This document shows positions 33,096-44,600 of a stretch of 64,000 nt of DNA, piece by piece (position 1 is the first letter of the stretch; each line of letters begins with the position of its first letter). Source of the stretch: Stomoxys calcitrans (lineage: Eukaryota; Arthropoda; Insecta; Diptera; Muscidae); the NCBI RefSeq assembly GCF_963082655.1, contig NC_081555.1:20870643-20934642 (forward strand), read 5' to 3'. Both the position numbers and the translations under genes were made by a program. Below the pieces are notes generated by a model. It ran no database searches, was not told the origin of the DNA, and was given only the letters and a program-made list of their open reading frames with translations.

Positions 33096-34410
33096 TTTGT
33101 AACTTCTTGAAATATTCCTCTGAGACCCCATAAAGTATTGGGTTGCCCAAAAAGTAATTGCGGATTTTTTAAAGGAAAGTAAATGCATTTTTAATAAAAC
33201 TTAGAATGAATTTTAATCAAATATATTTTTTTTACACTTTTTTTCTAAAGCAAGCTAAAAGTAACAGCTGATAACTGACAGAAGAAAGAATGCAATTACA
33301 GAGTCACAAGCTGTGAAAAAATTTGTCAACGCCGACTATATGAAAAATCCGCAATTACTTTTTGGGCAACCCAATATATATGTTCTTGATCGTCATGTCA
33401 TTTTAAGTCGATGTAGCCATGTCCGTCCGTCCGCCTGTCTGTCGAAAGCATACTTCTTATTAGTGTCGGTCAATTGCGATTGTAAATGGGCCATGTCGGT
33501 CCATGTTTTGATATAACCGATCTTGGATTTTGACTTCTTGAGTCATTAAACAGCGCAATTCTCATCCCATTTGGCTGAAATTTTGCATGAGGTGTTTTGT
33601 TATGATTTCCAACAACTGTATTAAGTGTGGTTCAATCGGTCCATAACCTGATATAGCTGCCATATAAACCGATATTGGGTCTTGACTTCTTGATCTTTTA
33701 GAGGGAGCAATTCTTATCCGATTTGGCTGTAATTTTGCACGTGGTGTTTTGGTATCACTTCCAACAACTGTGTTATGTATGATCGAAATCGGTCTACAAC
33801 TTGGTATAGCTGCCATATAAACCAATCTTGGATCTTGACTTCTTGAGCCTCTAGAGGGCGCAATTCTTATTCGATTTGGCTGAAATTTTGCTCGAGGTGT
33901 TTTGTTGTGACTTTCAACAACTGGGCGCATGGCGCAAATCGGTAGATAACCTCATGTAGCTGCTATATAAACCGATCTGGGATCTTGACTTCTTGAGCCT
34001 CTAGAGGGCGCAATTCTCATCCGACTTGGCAAAAATGTTGTACCACGGCTTCTCCCATGATCTCCAATATACGTGTCCAATATGGTCTGAATCGATATAT
34101 AGCTTGATGCGGCTCCCATATAAACCGATCTCCCGATTTTGCTTCTTGAGCCCCTACAAGGTGAAATTCTTATCCGAATGGACTGAAATATTATATAATG
34201 ACTTCTACAATGTTCAGCATTCAATTCATTTATGATCCGAATCGGACTACAACTTGATCAAGATACAATAGCATAACAGTTCTTATTCATTATTCGTTGT
34301 TTGCCTAGAGAGAGATACCGCGCAAAGAACTCGACAAATGCGGTCCATGGTGGAGGGTATATAAGATTCGGTCCAGCCGAACTTAGCTCTTTAGTTTTTG
34401 TCCTTCGGGG
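33040..34410 (+). mobile_element. 153-bp-unit element, copy with conserved ends
   Basis: The left block (TTCGTCATTCAGTTTGTAAC ... GACCCCATAAAG) matches 36860-36905. About 4.5 units follow (landmark TTGACTTCTTGA at about 33530, 33682, 33835 and 33985). The right block GAGATACCGCGCAAAGAACT ... hairpin TTCGGTCCAGCCGAA matches 39093-39145. A MITE sits inside the left block. The layout resembles DINE/Helentron-type non-autonomous elements; that assignment is inference. Confidence 0.75.
33138..33374 (+). mobile_element. Mariner-type MITE, copy 3, complete
   Basis: 237 bp with both inverted repeats and TA at 33136-33137 and 33375-33376. It splits the left block of the surrounding element; the same block is uninterrupted at about 36895-36915. 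Confidence 0.95.
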
Positions 34411-34879
34411 CTTGTGTATCCAGTATGTGAAGAATTTTTTGTTCAATCATTTTACATCTTGCTCCAATAAATGTTGCTAAGCCCAATTATAACTATTTTT
34501 TTTATAAATAGGTCGATTTATACTCATGTGAGCAGGCGATAAGACATATTTGTATTTCAGAATGACCCCTTTGTTTCCAAGTATTGTGTAGAAAAGGCGT
34601 GGCCTTTAAAGGTTAAATTACGACTTCCAATACTGATGATAATGAGTGCCAAGAGAATGGAATGTATTCAGGTGAAACCCATGGGGGGCGATAGAGACAA
34701 ACTATTTTAAAAATGCGCACTAAAAATACTAAACCCGGTCAATTAGGTGTTTGTGGCTCTTCTCGGCTTATCAGTGCACACTTAAGGCATTGTTTATTTA
34801 CCTTTGTTTATTAAAAGATAGGGTCTTATACGAATAAAAAACACCTGTGATTTATACATGGGTGGGAATACTAAATATT

Positions 34880-35022
34880 AGTTATTGGCGCCTTTGGCTA
34901 ACCAAAGGCCATCTTGTTCCCGCGGTGATCGGTCTTTTGTACCGGAACGAGTTTGCTCACCTACAGGAGCTTGACGTGGATCGTCACCTCCACAGGGAAA
35001 TGTGGGTACAACAACAACAACT
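34880..35022 (+). repeat. CAACAACAA-family repeat fragment
   Basis: GTTCCCGCGGTGATCGGTC, CCGGAACGAGTTTGCTCACC and TACAGGAGCTTGACG are followed by a GTACAACAACAACAAC tail, directly left of the next MITE. Confidence 0.7.
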
Positions 35023-35030
35023 AAATATTA

Positions 35031-35266
35031 TTGGGTTGCCCAAAAAGTAATTGCGGATTTTTTAAAAGAATGTAAATGCATTTTTAATAAAACTTAGAAT
35101 GAACTTTAATCAAATATACTTTTTTTACACTTTTTTCTAAAGCAAGCTAAAAGTAACAGCTGATAACTGACAGAAGAAAGAATGCAATTACAGAGTCACA
35201 AGCTGTGAAAAAATTTGTCAACGCCGACTATATGAAAAATCCGCAATTACATTTTGGGCAACCCAA
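35031..35266 (+). mobile_element. Mariner-type MITE, copy 4, complete
   Basis: 236 bp, both inverted repeats present (one mismatch in the right one), TA at 35029-35030 and 35267-35268. Confidence 0.93.
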
Positions 35267-35268
35267 TA

Positions 35269-35876
35269 AATATTAAATTTTTGTAAGTTGTTAAATGAAT
35301 TCTTCGAAAACACCGAGGCGCATGGTTAAGCATGTCCCCCAACGGCAGTGAACGCTTTGATACGATTGTGGTCGCTCAGCAGCATGCCATCAGAAATTGG
35401 CTATAAAAAGGAAATCCCATATCAATAAGCAGACATCTGAATAGGAGAGCTGTCGATGATATGAGAGCCGTCTCCCCATTGTTCCTTAAAGGAAAGTTTA
35501 AGCATTTCGATAAACAAATCGCATTACTATCTTCATTATCGTTAAGAAGAAAACCATAAATAAGTTCTGCAAAAAAGAGAAAAAGTAAAGTTCAGGCGAA
35601 AACACAAACTCACTAAGACACGACGTTGTGAATAGGGCCTTCAGCCAGCTAAGGACCTAGTGAAACGAGCCCACAAACAAACCCTGATTTACTCAAATCC
35701 TTCTTGTCTAGTGTATTTTTGCAAATTAAATCTCATGAGCGCATAATACCGTTTTTAGTGTAGAGTGCCTCTAGCCACATTCCTAGCCGACAACTTAAAG
35801 TCTCGCTTATATATTTCCACAGATAGTTGCAGATTTTCAACACAAGCGGTTGTCTAGTGGTTCACAACGCATCAAA
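35269..35876. other. Flank with a decayed SINE family 2 copy
   Basis: About 35310-35500 is a strongly diverged SINE family 2 copy (head near 35318, tail phrase TTGTTCCTTAAAGG). The rest shows no gene, apart from possible promoter sequence (TTATATATTTCC near 35808) for the small frame that follows. Confidence 0.4.
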
Positions 35877-36176
35877 ATGCATTTCACCAGAATTTTACAA
35901 TTAAATTTATTAAACAATAATTTACAATATGGTCGTATTATGAAGAGATTTCAACATCAAACATACGAAATGAAAAAAAGGAATATAAATGATGACCACC
36001 CAGCGGCTGCTGAAAACTCAGACACAGAAGACGAAGAAGAAGAAAACCCAAAAATGTTTTTTTGCCAGAGAGTGACAAGATTTCAAACAAATCTAAGGGG
36101 TAAATATTTGAATAGTATAATTAGTACAGTTTGGAGATTTCCCATGGCGATATTAAATGTATTAAGAATACAATAG
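35877..36176 (+). CDS. Possible small protein, 99 residues, mitochondrial-presequence-like start
   Basis: An uninterrupted frame starts MHFTRILQLNLLNN, with arginines, hydrophobics and no acids for about 25 residues, which is compatible with a mitochondrial targeting peptide. A strongly acidic segment follows (SDTEDEEEEN, about residues 57-66) and a basic, hydrophobic C-terminal third. An upstream in-frame ATG at 35850 is less likely, because the later start gives the better presequence. I recognise no family. It lies alone between MITEs and may be a genuine orphan gene, an exon, or chance. Confidence 0.35.
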   Translation: MHFTRILQLNLLNNNLQYGRIMKRFQHQTYEMKKRNINDDHPAAAENSDTEDEEEENPKMFFCQRVTRFQTNLRGKYLNSIISTVWRFPMAILNVLRIQ

Positions 36177-36260
36177 GGATAGAAAAAGGATAGAAACTAT
36201 TCCACATATTCACAAAACTTATGGCAGCTTTAAGGTAGATTTATATGACAGTACTATTGG

Positions 36261-36383
36261 CTGTAATTGCATTCTTTCTTCTGTCAGTTATCAGCTGTTA
36301 CTTTTAGCTTGCTTTAGAAAAAAAGTGTAAAAAAGTATATTTGATTAAAGTTCATTCTAAGTTTTACTTTTTGGGCAACCCAA
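36261..36383 (-). mobile_element. Mariner-type MITE, copy 5, truncated and internally deleted
   Basis: It matches the reverse complement of the family from the TGCAATTACAG region to the terminal TTGGGTTGCCC, but lacks the outer right repeat and about 45 bp next to the remaining end. Confidence 0.85.
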
Positions 36384-36385
36384 TA

Positions 36386-36825
36386 TAAACAAAATCTGCC
36401 AAATAAACCTACGTTAAAGCTGCAATAAGTTTTTTGAATATGGGCATATATGTAACATTATTTTAAATTTATGGTTATTGCAGCGCATATGCTAAAAAAA
36501 GAACCGTTAACTAAAGCAACTCAACGAGAACGAGAGAGAAAGACAGAGAGAGTAGTGATATGACAATTGTTTGCACATAGCCAACCATTTTTTCGTCATA
36601 CCGTTTGTAACATAGATAGTTAAGAATACATAACCGCCATACCACGGTGTTACAGCCGTTAACTGAAGCTACTTCAGCGGAGTTGCCAACGTCCAAAAAT
36701 TTACTTAGTAGGACTTCCAAAATTTATCAATGCAAAGTTTGGATACCGCTAAGTATCGAAACAAAGCAACTGTGGGCTTTATGCACGATATGAACATACT
36801 GAAGGCATTTATAGTTTATTATACC
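36386..36825. other. Intergenic stretch without recognised features
   Basis: It includes a GA-rich run (GAGAGAGAAAGACAGAGAGA near 36531). No gene or repeat family was assigned. Confidence 0.3.
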
Positions 36826-39165
36826 CTTCATCATATTTAGGTTGGGGATATACTAATTTCGTCATTCTGTTTGTAACTCCTCGAAATATTCGTCTAAGAC
36901 CCCATAAAGTACATATATTCTTGACCGTCATGACGGACATGGACATGGCTAGATCGACTCAAAATGTCATGACGGTTTGCCGAAAGCACGCCACTTTCGA
37001 AGGAGTGAAGCTAGCCCCTTGAAATTTTGCACAATTATTTCTTATTAGTGTAGGTCAGTTGGGATTGTAAATGGACTATATCGGTCCATGTTTTGATATA
37101 GCTGTCATATAAACCGATCTGGGATCTTGACTTCTTGAGTCTCTAGAGGGCGCAATTATCGTCCGATTTGACTGAAATTTTGCACGTGGTGTTTTGGTAT
37201 CACTTCCAACAAGTAACTACGGTTTAAATCGGATCTTAACCTAATACAGCTGCTAATAAACCGATCTTCGATCTTGACTTCTTGAACCACTAGAGGCCGC
37301 AATTCTTATTCGATTTGGCTGAAATTTTTCATGACGTGTTTTGTTATGACTACCAACAACTGCGCCACATATAGATCAAATCGGTCTATAACCTGATATA
37401 GCTGCCCTATAAACCGATCTTCGATCTTGACTTCTTGAACCATCAGAGGGCGCAATTCTTAACCGATTTGGCTGAAATTTAGCATGAAGTGTTTTATTAT
37501 AACTTCCAACAACTGTGCTAAATTTGGTTCAAATCGGTCTATAACCGATTTGGCTGAAATTTTACAGGGCGTGTTTCGCTATAACTTCCAACTACTGTGC
37601 TTAGTGTGGCACAAATTAGTCTAAAAACTGATATAGCTGCCACATAAACCGATCTGGGATCTTGACGTCTTGAGCCTCTAAAGGGTGCAATTTTTATCCG
37701 ATTTGGTTGAAATTTTACAAGGCGTGTTTCGCTATAACTTCCAACTACTGTGCTTCGTATGGCTCAAATCGGTCTAAAAACTGATATAGCTGCCATATAA
37801 ACCGATCAGGGATCTTGACGTCTTGAGCCTCTGAAGGGCGCAATTTTTATCCGATTTGGCTGAAAATTTACAGGCCTTGTTTCGCTGTAACTTCCAATTA
37901 CTGTGCTTCGTATGGCTCAAATCGGTCTAAAAACTGATAAAGCTGCCATATAAACCGATCTGGGATCTTGGAGTCTTGAGCCTCTAGAGGGCGCAATTTT
38001 TATCCGATTTGGCTGAAATTTTGCATGATGTGTTTTGTTATGACTTCCAACAACTGTGCTAAGTTTGGTTCAAATCGGTCTATAACCGATTTGGCTGAAA
38101 TGTTGCATGGGGTGCTTCGCTATAACTTCCAACTACTGTGCTTAGTATGGCTCAAATCGGTCTAAATACTGATATAGCTGCCATATAAACCAATCTGGGA
38201 TCGTGACGTCTTTAGCCTCTAAAGGGCGCAAATTTTATCCGATTTGGCTGAAATTTTACGGGGCGTGTTTCGCTATAACTTCCAATTACTGTGCTTAGTA
38301 TGGCTCAAATCGGTCTAAAAACTGATATAGGTGCCATATAAACCGATCTGCGATCTTGACGTCTTGAGCCTCTAGAGGGCGCAATTTTTATCCGATTTGG
38401 CTGAAATTTTGCATGATGTGTTTTGTTATGACTTCCAACAACTGTGCTAGGTATGGTACAAATCGGTCCATAAACTGGTATAGCTGCTATATTAACCGAT
38501 CGTGCATCTTGACTTCTTGAGCCACTAGAGGGCGCAATTCTTCCGATATGGCTGAAATTTAGCATGACGTGTTTTATTGCAACTTCCAACAACGGTGCTA
38601 AGTATGGTTCAAATCGGTCCATAACCTGATATAGCTGCCATATAAACCGATCTTCGATCTTGATTTCTTGAACCACTAGAGGGCGCAATTCATATCCGAT
38701 TTGGCTGAAATTCAGTATGGAGTATTTTGTTATGACTTCCCACAACCGCGATAAATATGGTTCAATTCGATACATAACCTGATATAGCTATCATATAAAC
38801 TGATCTGGAATCTTGACTTCTTGAGCCTCTAGAGAGTGCAATTCTTATCGGATTTTGCTGACATTTTGTACAACGGATTCTTCCATGACCTTCAACATAC
38901 GTGTCTTATATGGTCTTAATCGATCTATAGCCTGATACAGCTTTCACATGGACATAATGGACTGAAATATTAGCCAATGACTTCTACTATGGTCTTCAAC
39001 ATTCAATTTACTTATGGTCCGAATCGGACTTTAACTTGATATATCTCCAATAGCATAACAATTGTTTTCCATTATTCTTTGTTTGTCTAAAAAGAGATAC
39101 CGCGCAAAGAACTCAACAAATGCGATCCATTCGGCACCGCCGAACTTAGCACGCTCTTACTTATT
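36826..39165 (+). mobile_element. 153-bp-unit element, long copy
   Basis: The left block at 36860-37010 carries a GACCGTCATGACGG palindrome. About a dozen full or partial tandem units follow, with landmark TTGAC(T/G)TCTTGA at about 37126, 37274, 37426, 37662, 37815, 37968, 38203, 38356 and 38509, mostly 153 bp apart. The end block CCGCGCAAAGAACTCAACAA with hairpin TTCGGCACCGCCGAA matches the copy at 33040-34410. No protein-coding gene is present. Confidence 0.85.
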
Positions 39166-39188
39166 TCTAGCCTAGTTTCTTGAAAATA

Positions 39189-39425
39189 TTGGGTTGCCCA
39201 AAAAGTAATTGCGGATTTTTCATATAGTCGGCGTTGACAAATTTTTTCACAGCTTGTGACTCTGTAATTGCATTCATTCTTCTTTCAGTTATCAACTATT
39301 ACTTTTAGCTTGCTTTAGAAAAAAAGTGTAAAAAAAGTATATTTGATTAAAGTTCATTCTAAGGTTTACTAAAAATGCATTTACTTTCTTTTAAAAAATC
39401 CGCAATTACTTTTTGGGCAACACAA
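39189..39425 (-). mobile_element. Mariner-type MITE, copy 6, complete
   Basis: 237 bp in the opposite orientation to copies 2-4, with both inverted repeats and TA at 39187-39188 and 39426-39427. Confidence 0.93.
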
Positions 39426-39562
39426 TAGACAAAAAATAAAGTATTCGTCGTTTAATTTTAAGCCTCAAAGGGAATCGAGACTACCTGATTGGGGCGGTTT
39501 CGATTGCTCTGGGTCTCGCTGCGAGCCATGGGGGCAAGACATTGGTCTGCACTGATAACCTT

Positions 39563-39675
39563 GGTTGTTTTGTTGTTGTTGTTGTAGCAGTGTGTTATAC
39601 ACTGAGGCGCTTGCCGATGAAGAACTCCATCGGGTCAATCCGGTACATACAATCGGCTGCCATGGGATTGATAAC
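39563..39675. repeat. CAACAACAA-family repeat, GTTGTTGTTG end
   Basis: GTTGTTGTTGTTGTAGCAGT, GAGGCGCTTGCCGATGAAG and CTCCATCGGGTCAATCCGGT recur at 13832, 19450, 60370 and 61225. Confidence 0.65.
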
Positions 39676-39777
39676 CTTGGTGTTCTGAGAGTGATAATTC
39701 TAGGGCTATTTTCGTCTTTTTTTTCTTCAAGGTTAACACGGCGACATATCAACTGAATTAATGTCGCAGACTTAACA

Positions 39778-40023
39778 GGGGCCGAATTACCGCATACGTG
39801 ATCGAGTGCGCTTTCGTATCGAATGGAATTTTATCTCGTATTTAATGGATGTAATACCACGTTTATACACATTTCAATTTAATTTTTTTTTAAATTATAA
39901 ACCATTTAAACACATTTGGCGTTCCTAAATTTCAAAAATTGTGTTTCAATAAGCAAATGCATAATTCACAATAGAGGGAATTTGAACGATTTTACTCGTT
40001 CACGTATGCGGTAATTCGGCCCC
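39778..40023. mobile_element. MITE of the GGGGCCGAATTAC family, complete
   Basis: 246 bp with matching ends GGGGCCGAATTACCGCATAC and GTATGCGGTAATTCGGCCCC, an inverted repeat of at least 22 bp. It is non-coding. No clear target duplication is seen, so the superfamily is not assigned. Confidence 0.9.
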
Positions 40024-41658
40024 AGGTCTGACAGCATGCTACTTGCACGGCTCAGTGTTCGAGAGGGCCGATTTCAAATTTTCTCAAGCGAAGAACTCTT
40101 ATTTCATCTCTATGTGGTATGAACTACTCTTGTTTTTGCTTTGTAACTAACTTTTGGTTTAAATTTCTTTTTTTTCCAGCTCTTTATCCAACTTCTACCC
40201 CCAACCGTCCAGAGTTTAGATTATAATGTATTCGCTATAGCTGCTTGGTAAAATCTGAAATCTAAAAATATAGGAAAAAATCATTTGTATTTTAGAATTT
40301 TTCAATTTTTATTTCAATATTCATTCATTTATTTTTGTTTGTTGCTGTTTGTAGTTCTCATTAATGTACATATACATCAAACATAAAATAGAATTTTATT
40401 TATTTTTTTTTTTGGATTTTTTCCATTTTTTTTTGTTTTTGTTGTTGGTTTTCATTTCTACGAAACTACATACAAACTAGAAATTTTCTTAAAAATTAGG
40501 TTTTAGAAAATAATTTTGTAAAATGAATATTTAAAATAATAGTAAGAATAGCATTAAGAATAATAAATAAACTATGATCTCCGTAAAGAAAATAAAATAA
40601 CGAAACTTAATTTGTGTTTTTACTGAGTTTGCTCTGTTTGGTGTACAAAAAAAAAGTCAAAATCAAATTTTCAGTTTTCTATATTTTTGTTTTTGAAAAA
40701 CATGGAAACGATAACGAAATAAAATTTTGTTTTTGTTTTCTCCCAATAAATTATAAATTTAATTCAATATCAACATTATGATAATGTTAAGAGTTTTTTT
40801 TTGGAATTAATTGGATTAATTTCAATTGTAATTGAATTTGTTGTTAGAATATCAAAAATAATAACTAAAGTCCTATAGCTGATTAAGCAAGAAACAAGAA
40901 ATTAAACTGAAATGTAGAAGAAAAATAAACATTTCCTGTTTAAATTAATAAGGGAAACTATACAGCAAGAGTTTTTTTTTTTTTTTGAGGGAATTCTTTG
41001 TCGTTACAATCACTTTCCGCCCATGTATGCTATTTTGGGTTAACCATATTATATCCATTTAAGATGTCTTGTATTTGTTTTTTGAGGTTTATAATTTAAA
41101 ATTTGTGTGTGTGTGTGTGTGTTCCGGTTTGTTTAAGAGTTATTGACTATAGTTATGATAATTTCTCAAATGTGGTTTTCTTTTTTTTTGTATAATCATT
41201 AAGCATTATTGTTATTATAATTAAATATTAATTATAATTAATTTTTGTATAGTTTAGTTTATAATTATAAAAGTCGTATATGGTTTCATTTAAATTTTTC
41301 TGTGTTTTGTTTTTATTATTTTGGATTGTTTGTTTCTGTTTTTGTAATATTTAAGAATAATATTTTTGTTTTTATTTATCAATTATGTAAAAAAGGAAAT
41401 AAACTTAAATGAAAAATAAAGTCCATAAATTAAGCGTCGTTTTGGTTTGTTGGTTTTCTTTTTCTTTCACAGTTGTAGCTATTTAATACTACAACTCAAG
41501 TGTTTATTTGTTGTTATTTTAGAATATTTTTCAAAAAATATTCTTAATAAGAATTATGAAAAATAAAATATGTGTGTTTCTTAACCAGTTGTATGGTACT
41601 TTTTATAAAAAGTAACCTTGGTTAGTTTAGGGTAACTTAAAAGTTTGCTTTTGTATTT
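40024..41658 (-). other. AT-rich tract, probably containing the sno 3' untranslated region
   Basis: From about 40130 to the sno stop codon the sequence is very AT-rich, with many T and A runs and a short TG repeat near 41104-41122, and free of the repeats that crowd both flanks. This fits a long 3' untranslated region; the transcript end was not located. Confidence 0.45.
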
Positions 41659-44600
41659 TTAGAAGTTGACTTCTTCCACCCTTTCGGCATCAGACTTAAG
41701 ATCCTGTACTAATAGATCATGACATGATTTCGGTATGAGAGTGCCTACAATTTTTTCACCTTCTGTGGTTTTCATGCGTATAACTTGCATCTTATTATTG
41801 GCATTACGCATGGCCAAGATTTGTTCCACTCGCGACCACACCGATAGAACAGAGCCAGCCAAAACGCTATACAAACGTTGTCGTAGACCAACCTAAAGTG
41901 AAAAAAAGAGAACAAAGTTATAGTAATAAAAAAGTCAGCGATTTTTAAAAATATATTAGTATATCCCAGCACTCGAGATTCGAGTGTCCTTTATGTCCAG
42001 GTGTTATGTTTAACCCTTTCCCTCTGCAAAGCCACAGTATTTGCATTTTTTTTACGGTTAGTGATATTCTTAGTGTTTGCTACAGCAATTGATACATCTA
42101 ACAATTTTTCCGATCCTTACTGCTAGTATTAGACGAACACACTACTCTTACATAGTATCTATGGGCATTGACTCAAAGTTATTGTTCTCAAATGGTAAAT
42201 AAATTGGCCTGAAATAAACACAAATACAGTAGATCTTATTCTGCAGTGGCAAACGATAAACACAACTTTCACCTATGCGAATAAAACATGACTTCATATA
42301 ACCCACCAAAATTATTCACAATTCACCACTTGCCATTTCATAGCAAAACGCAAGATTCACTTAACAAGGTTGCGTCAAGCAATCAGCCGACATAAAATTG
42401 TTTGAATTTTCGTTTCTCTTACTTGTTGGCTATGTGGTTCACATTCACCTCATATAACCCACCAAAATTATTCACAATTCACCACTTGCCATTTCATAGC
42501 AAAACGCAAGATTCACTTAACAAGGTTGCGTCAAGCAATCAGCCAACATAAAATTGTTTCAATTTTCGTTTTTCTTACTTGTTGGCTATGTGGTTTACAT
42601 TCAAATCAAATTGTATGAATGAAGTATGCAAAATTTAAATATTTCAACCAGTATTTTAAAAAGATGTGAAATAAAAACAAAATTCTACAATATACTGCAT
42701 TTTGTCAAAGAAAAACAATTTTTACTGACTTTTGTTGACATTCACAATAGGCAGATTTTGACAATCTTAATGATGTTTAAAGGGCCTATCCACTTTATGT
42801 TTTCGCTATAATGTGGCAGAGTGCGTGCGATAGAGAGTAAAGCGTGTTGTTTGTTTACATAACCGGTCTGTTCTAGCCAATGACAGCAAAGCAGTAGCCC
42901 TCTTCAAGTCTAGATTAGGCTACATAGCTTTGGAATGCTCACAGCCCCCTCTTTATGACCATCTATCATTCGTTGTCCTCGAGTCTGGTCCTGAAAACTT
43001 TACTTACATGTCGCTAGAGGCATACCCACAGATTCCAGTATCCCTGGAATGTGTAGGGTAGTTCCTAGTCTCGCAAGCTCATTCGCTTTATAATTCCCTG
43101 GGATATCTGTGCGGCCCGGCACCCAGAACAGGTGAATTTTGAACTGTTCAGCCATCTCGTTGAGAGAACTGTGACAGTCCGGGGCGGTTTTTGTGTTCAG
43201 AAATACGTTCCCCAGGGATTTAATATCTTCCTGGCTGTCTGAGTAGATTTTTATGCCAATCGTCGTAATGACGTTATATCTTAGCCATTCCACCATTCCC
43301 ACCACTAAAATGACTGCTACACTACAGGGCAGCTGATACGAATTGTTAACAACTTGACACTGGTATATCTGTCAAACTACAGCTATATTACATTCGTTTT
43401 TTATAGTTCTTTATAGTGTTTACAAGTAAATGCCTTCATATTACTATAGGGAAAATATTTTGGAAGCTGCAAACATTTTGGTCGTATTCTTGGTATCGTC
43501 ATATAAAGCTCAAGAATGTATAAAAAAAAGTTGTAGTTTGAATTGGTAATAATTCGCGTCAGCTATTCTGAGTTTAATTTTTTTCTCAACTCATTTTAGC
43601 TTACACCAATTATCAACAACTCATCAAAGATAATATTCGAATAAAAGTCTATCTTACCTCACATTCTGCACCCACGCTGACATTACGGCAATTACCATTC
43701 CAATAAGCATGTGAGCAGGTATTAACCGAAGCATCATATTGTTCGGTCCAATGCTTTTCGGCATCTGACATGGTTACTTTTTTGTATTTCTTTTCGATTT
43801 CAGCTAACGACTCATGACGTACTTGAAGACCGGTATTGGGACGGTAAATCTGGAACATGATCTCTTTTTTACTGGGCTTACCATCCTTCTTCTTGCCGCT
43901 TTGCAAAGCATTTTGAGGTTGATTTTCCAATTCGACAGCCAAAATAGCAGTACGTTTGTTATTTCGCACCTGATGTGAAAGATAAAAGCCTTCATTTTCA
44001 GAAATTAAGTCGGCATATCTGTAAAGAGTATAAATTATTGTTTTTATCTATTTTTTCACTTTAGGAGATTTGTAGAAAAATTAAAGTTAAACTATTCTGT
44101 AAAAACAAGAGTTAGATGTACTCTAATACGTTACTACTACGCACTTCTCAATAGCCTCTTGCCATATCATGCCTCGCTCCACACGCACAGTATGTAATTC
44201 GGCGGGAGCTTTGCCAGTGGCATGTTTACGTATAAATCGCACCAGTTTGACTCGAGTTACATTCTCGCCAGCCGCTCCCAAATCTGTAAAATATAAGCAA
44301 ACATATAAAGGAGTCAGTTTCAGTTTTTCATTGTTGCTTTAAAACACTTACCTAAAATACCCAAATCAAAACGTCCTCCCTTGCGAGCCTGATTGATAAT
44401 GGCCGCCAGGGTATCAGTGAAATATTTGAATAGACGATTTTGCAAATCTACTGGCATACCCAAAATTCTATTCAAAAATTTCGATATATTATTGTAGTCT
44501 TTGTCCAAGCTCAACAAACCCGGTGTGGTTTCACTATTAACTATAATACCCACACCTAGCAGGGCATTGGCAATATCCTTAAAGAATTCGCCGTGATAAT

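Noticed and set aside
38305..38775. Minus-strand frame of 156 codons
   Set aside because: It falls entirely inside the 153-bp tandem units at 37.1-38.9 kb and reads as a 51-residue repeat.
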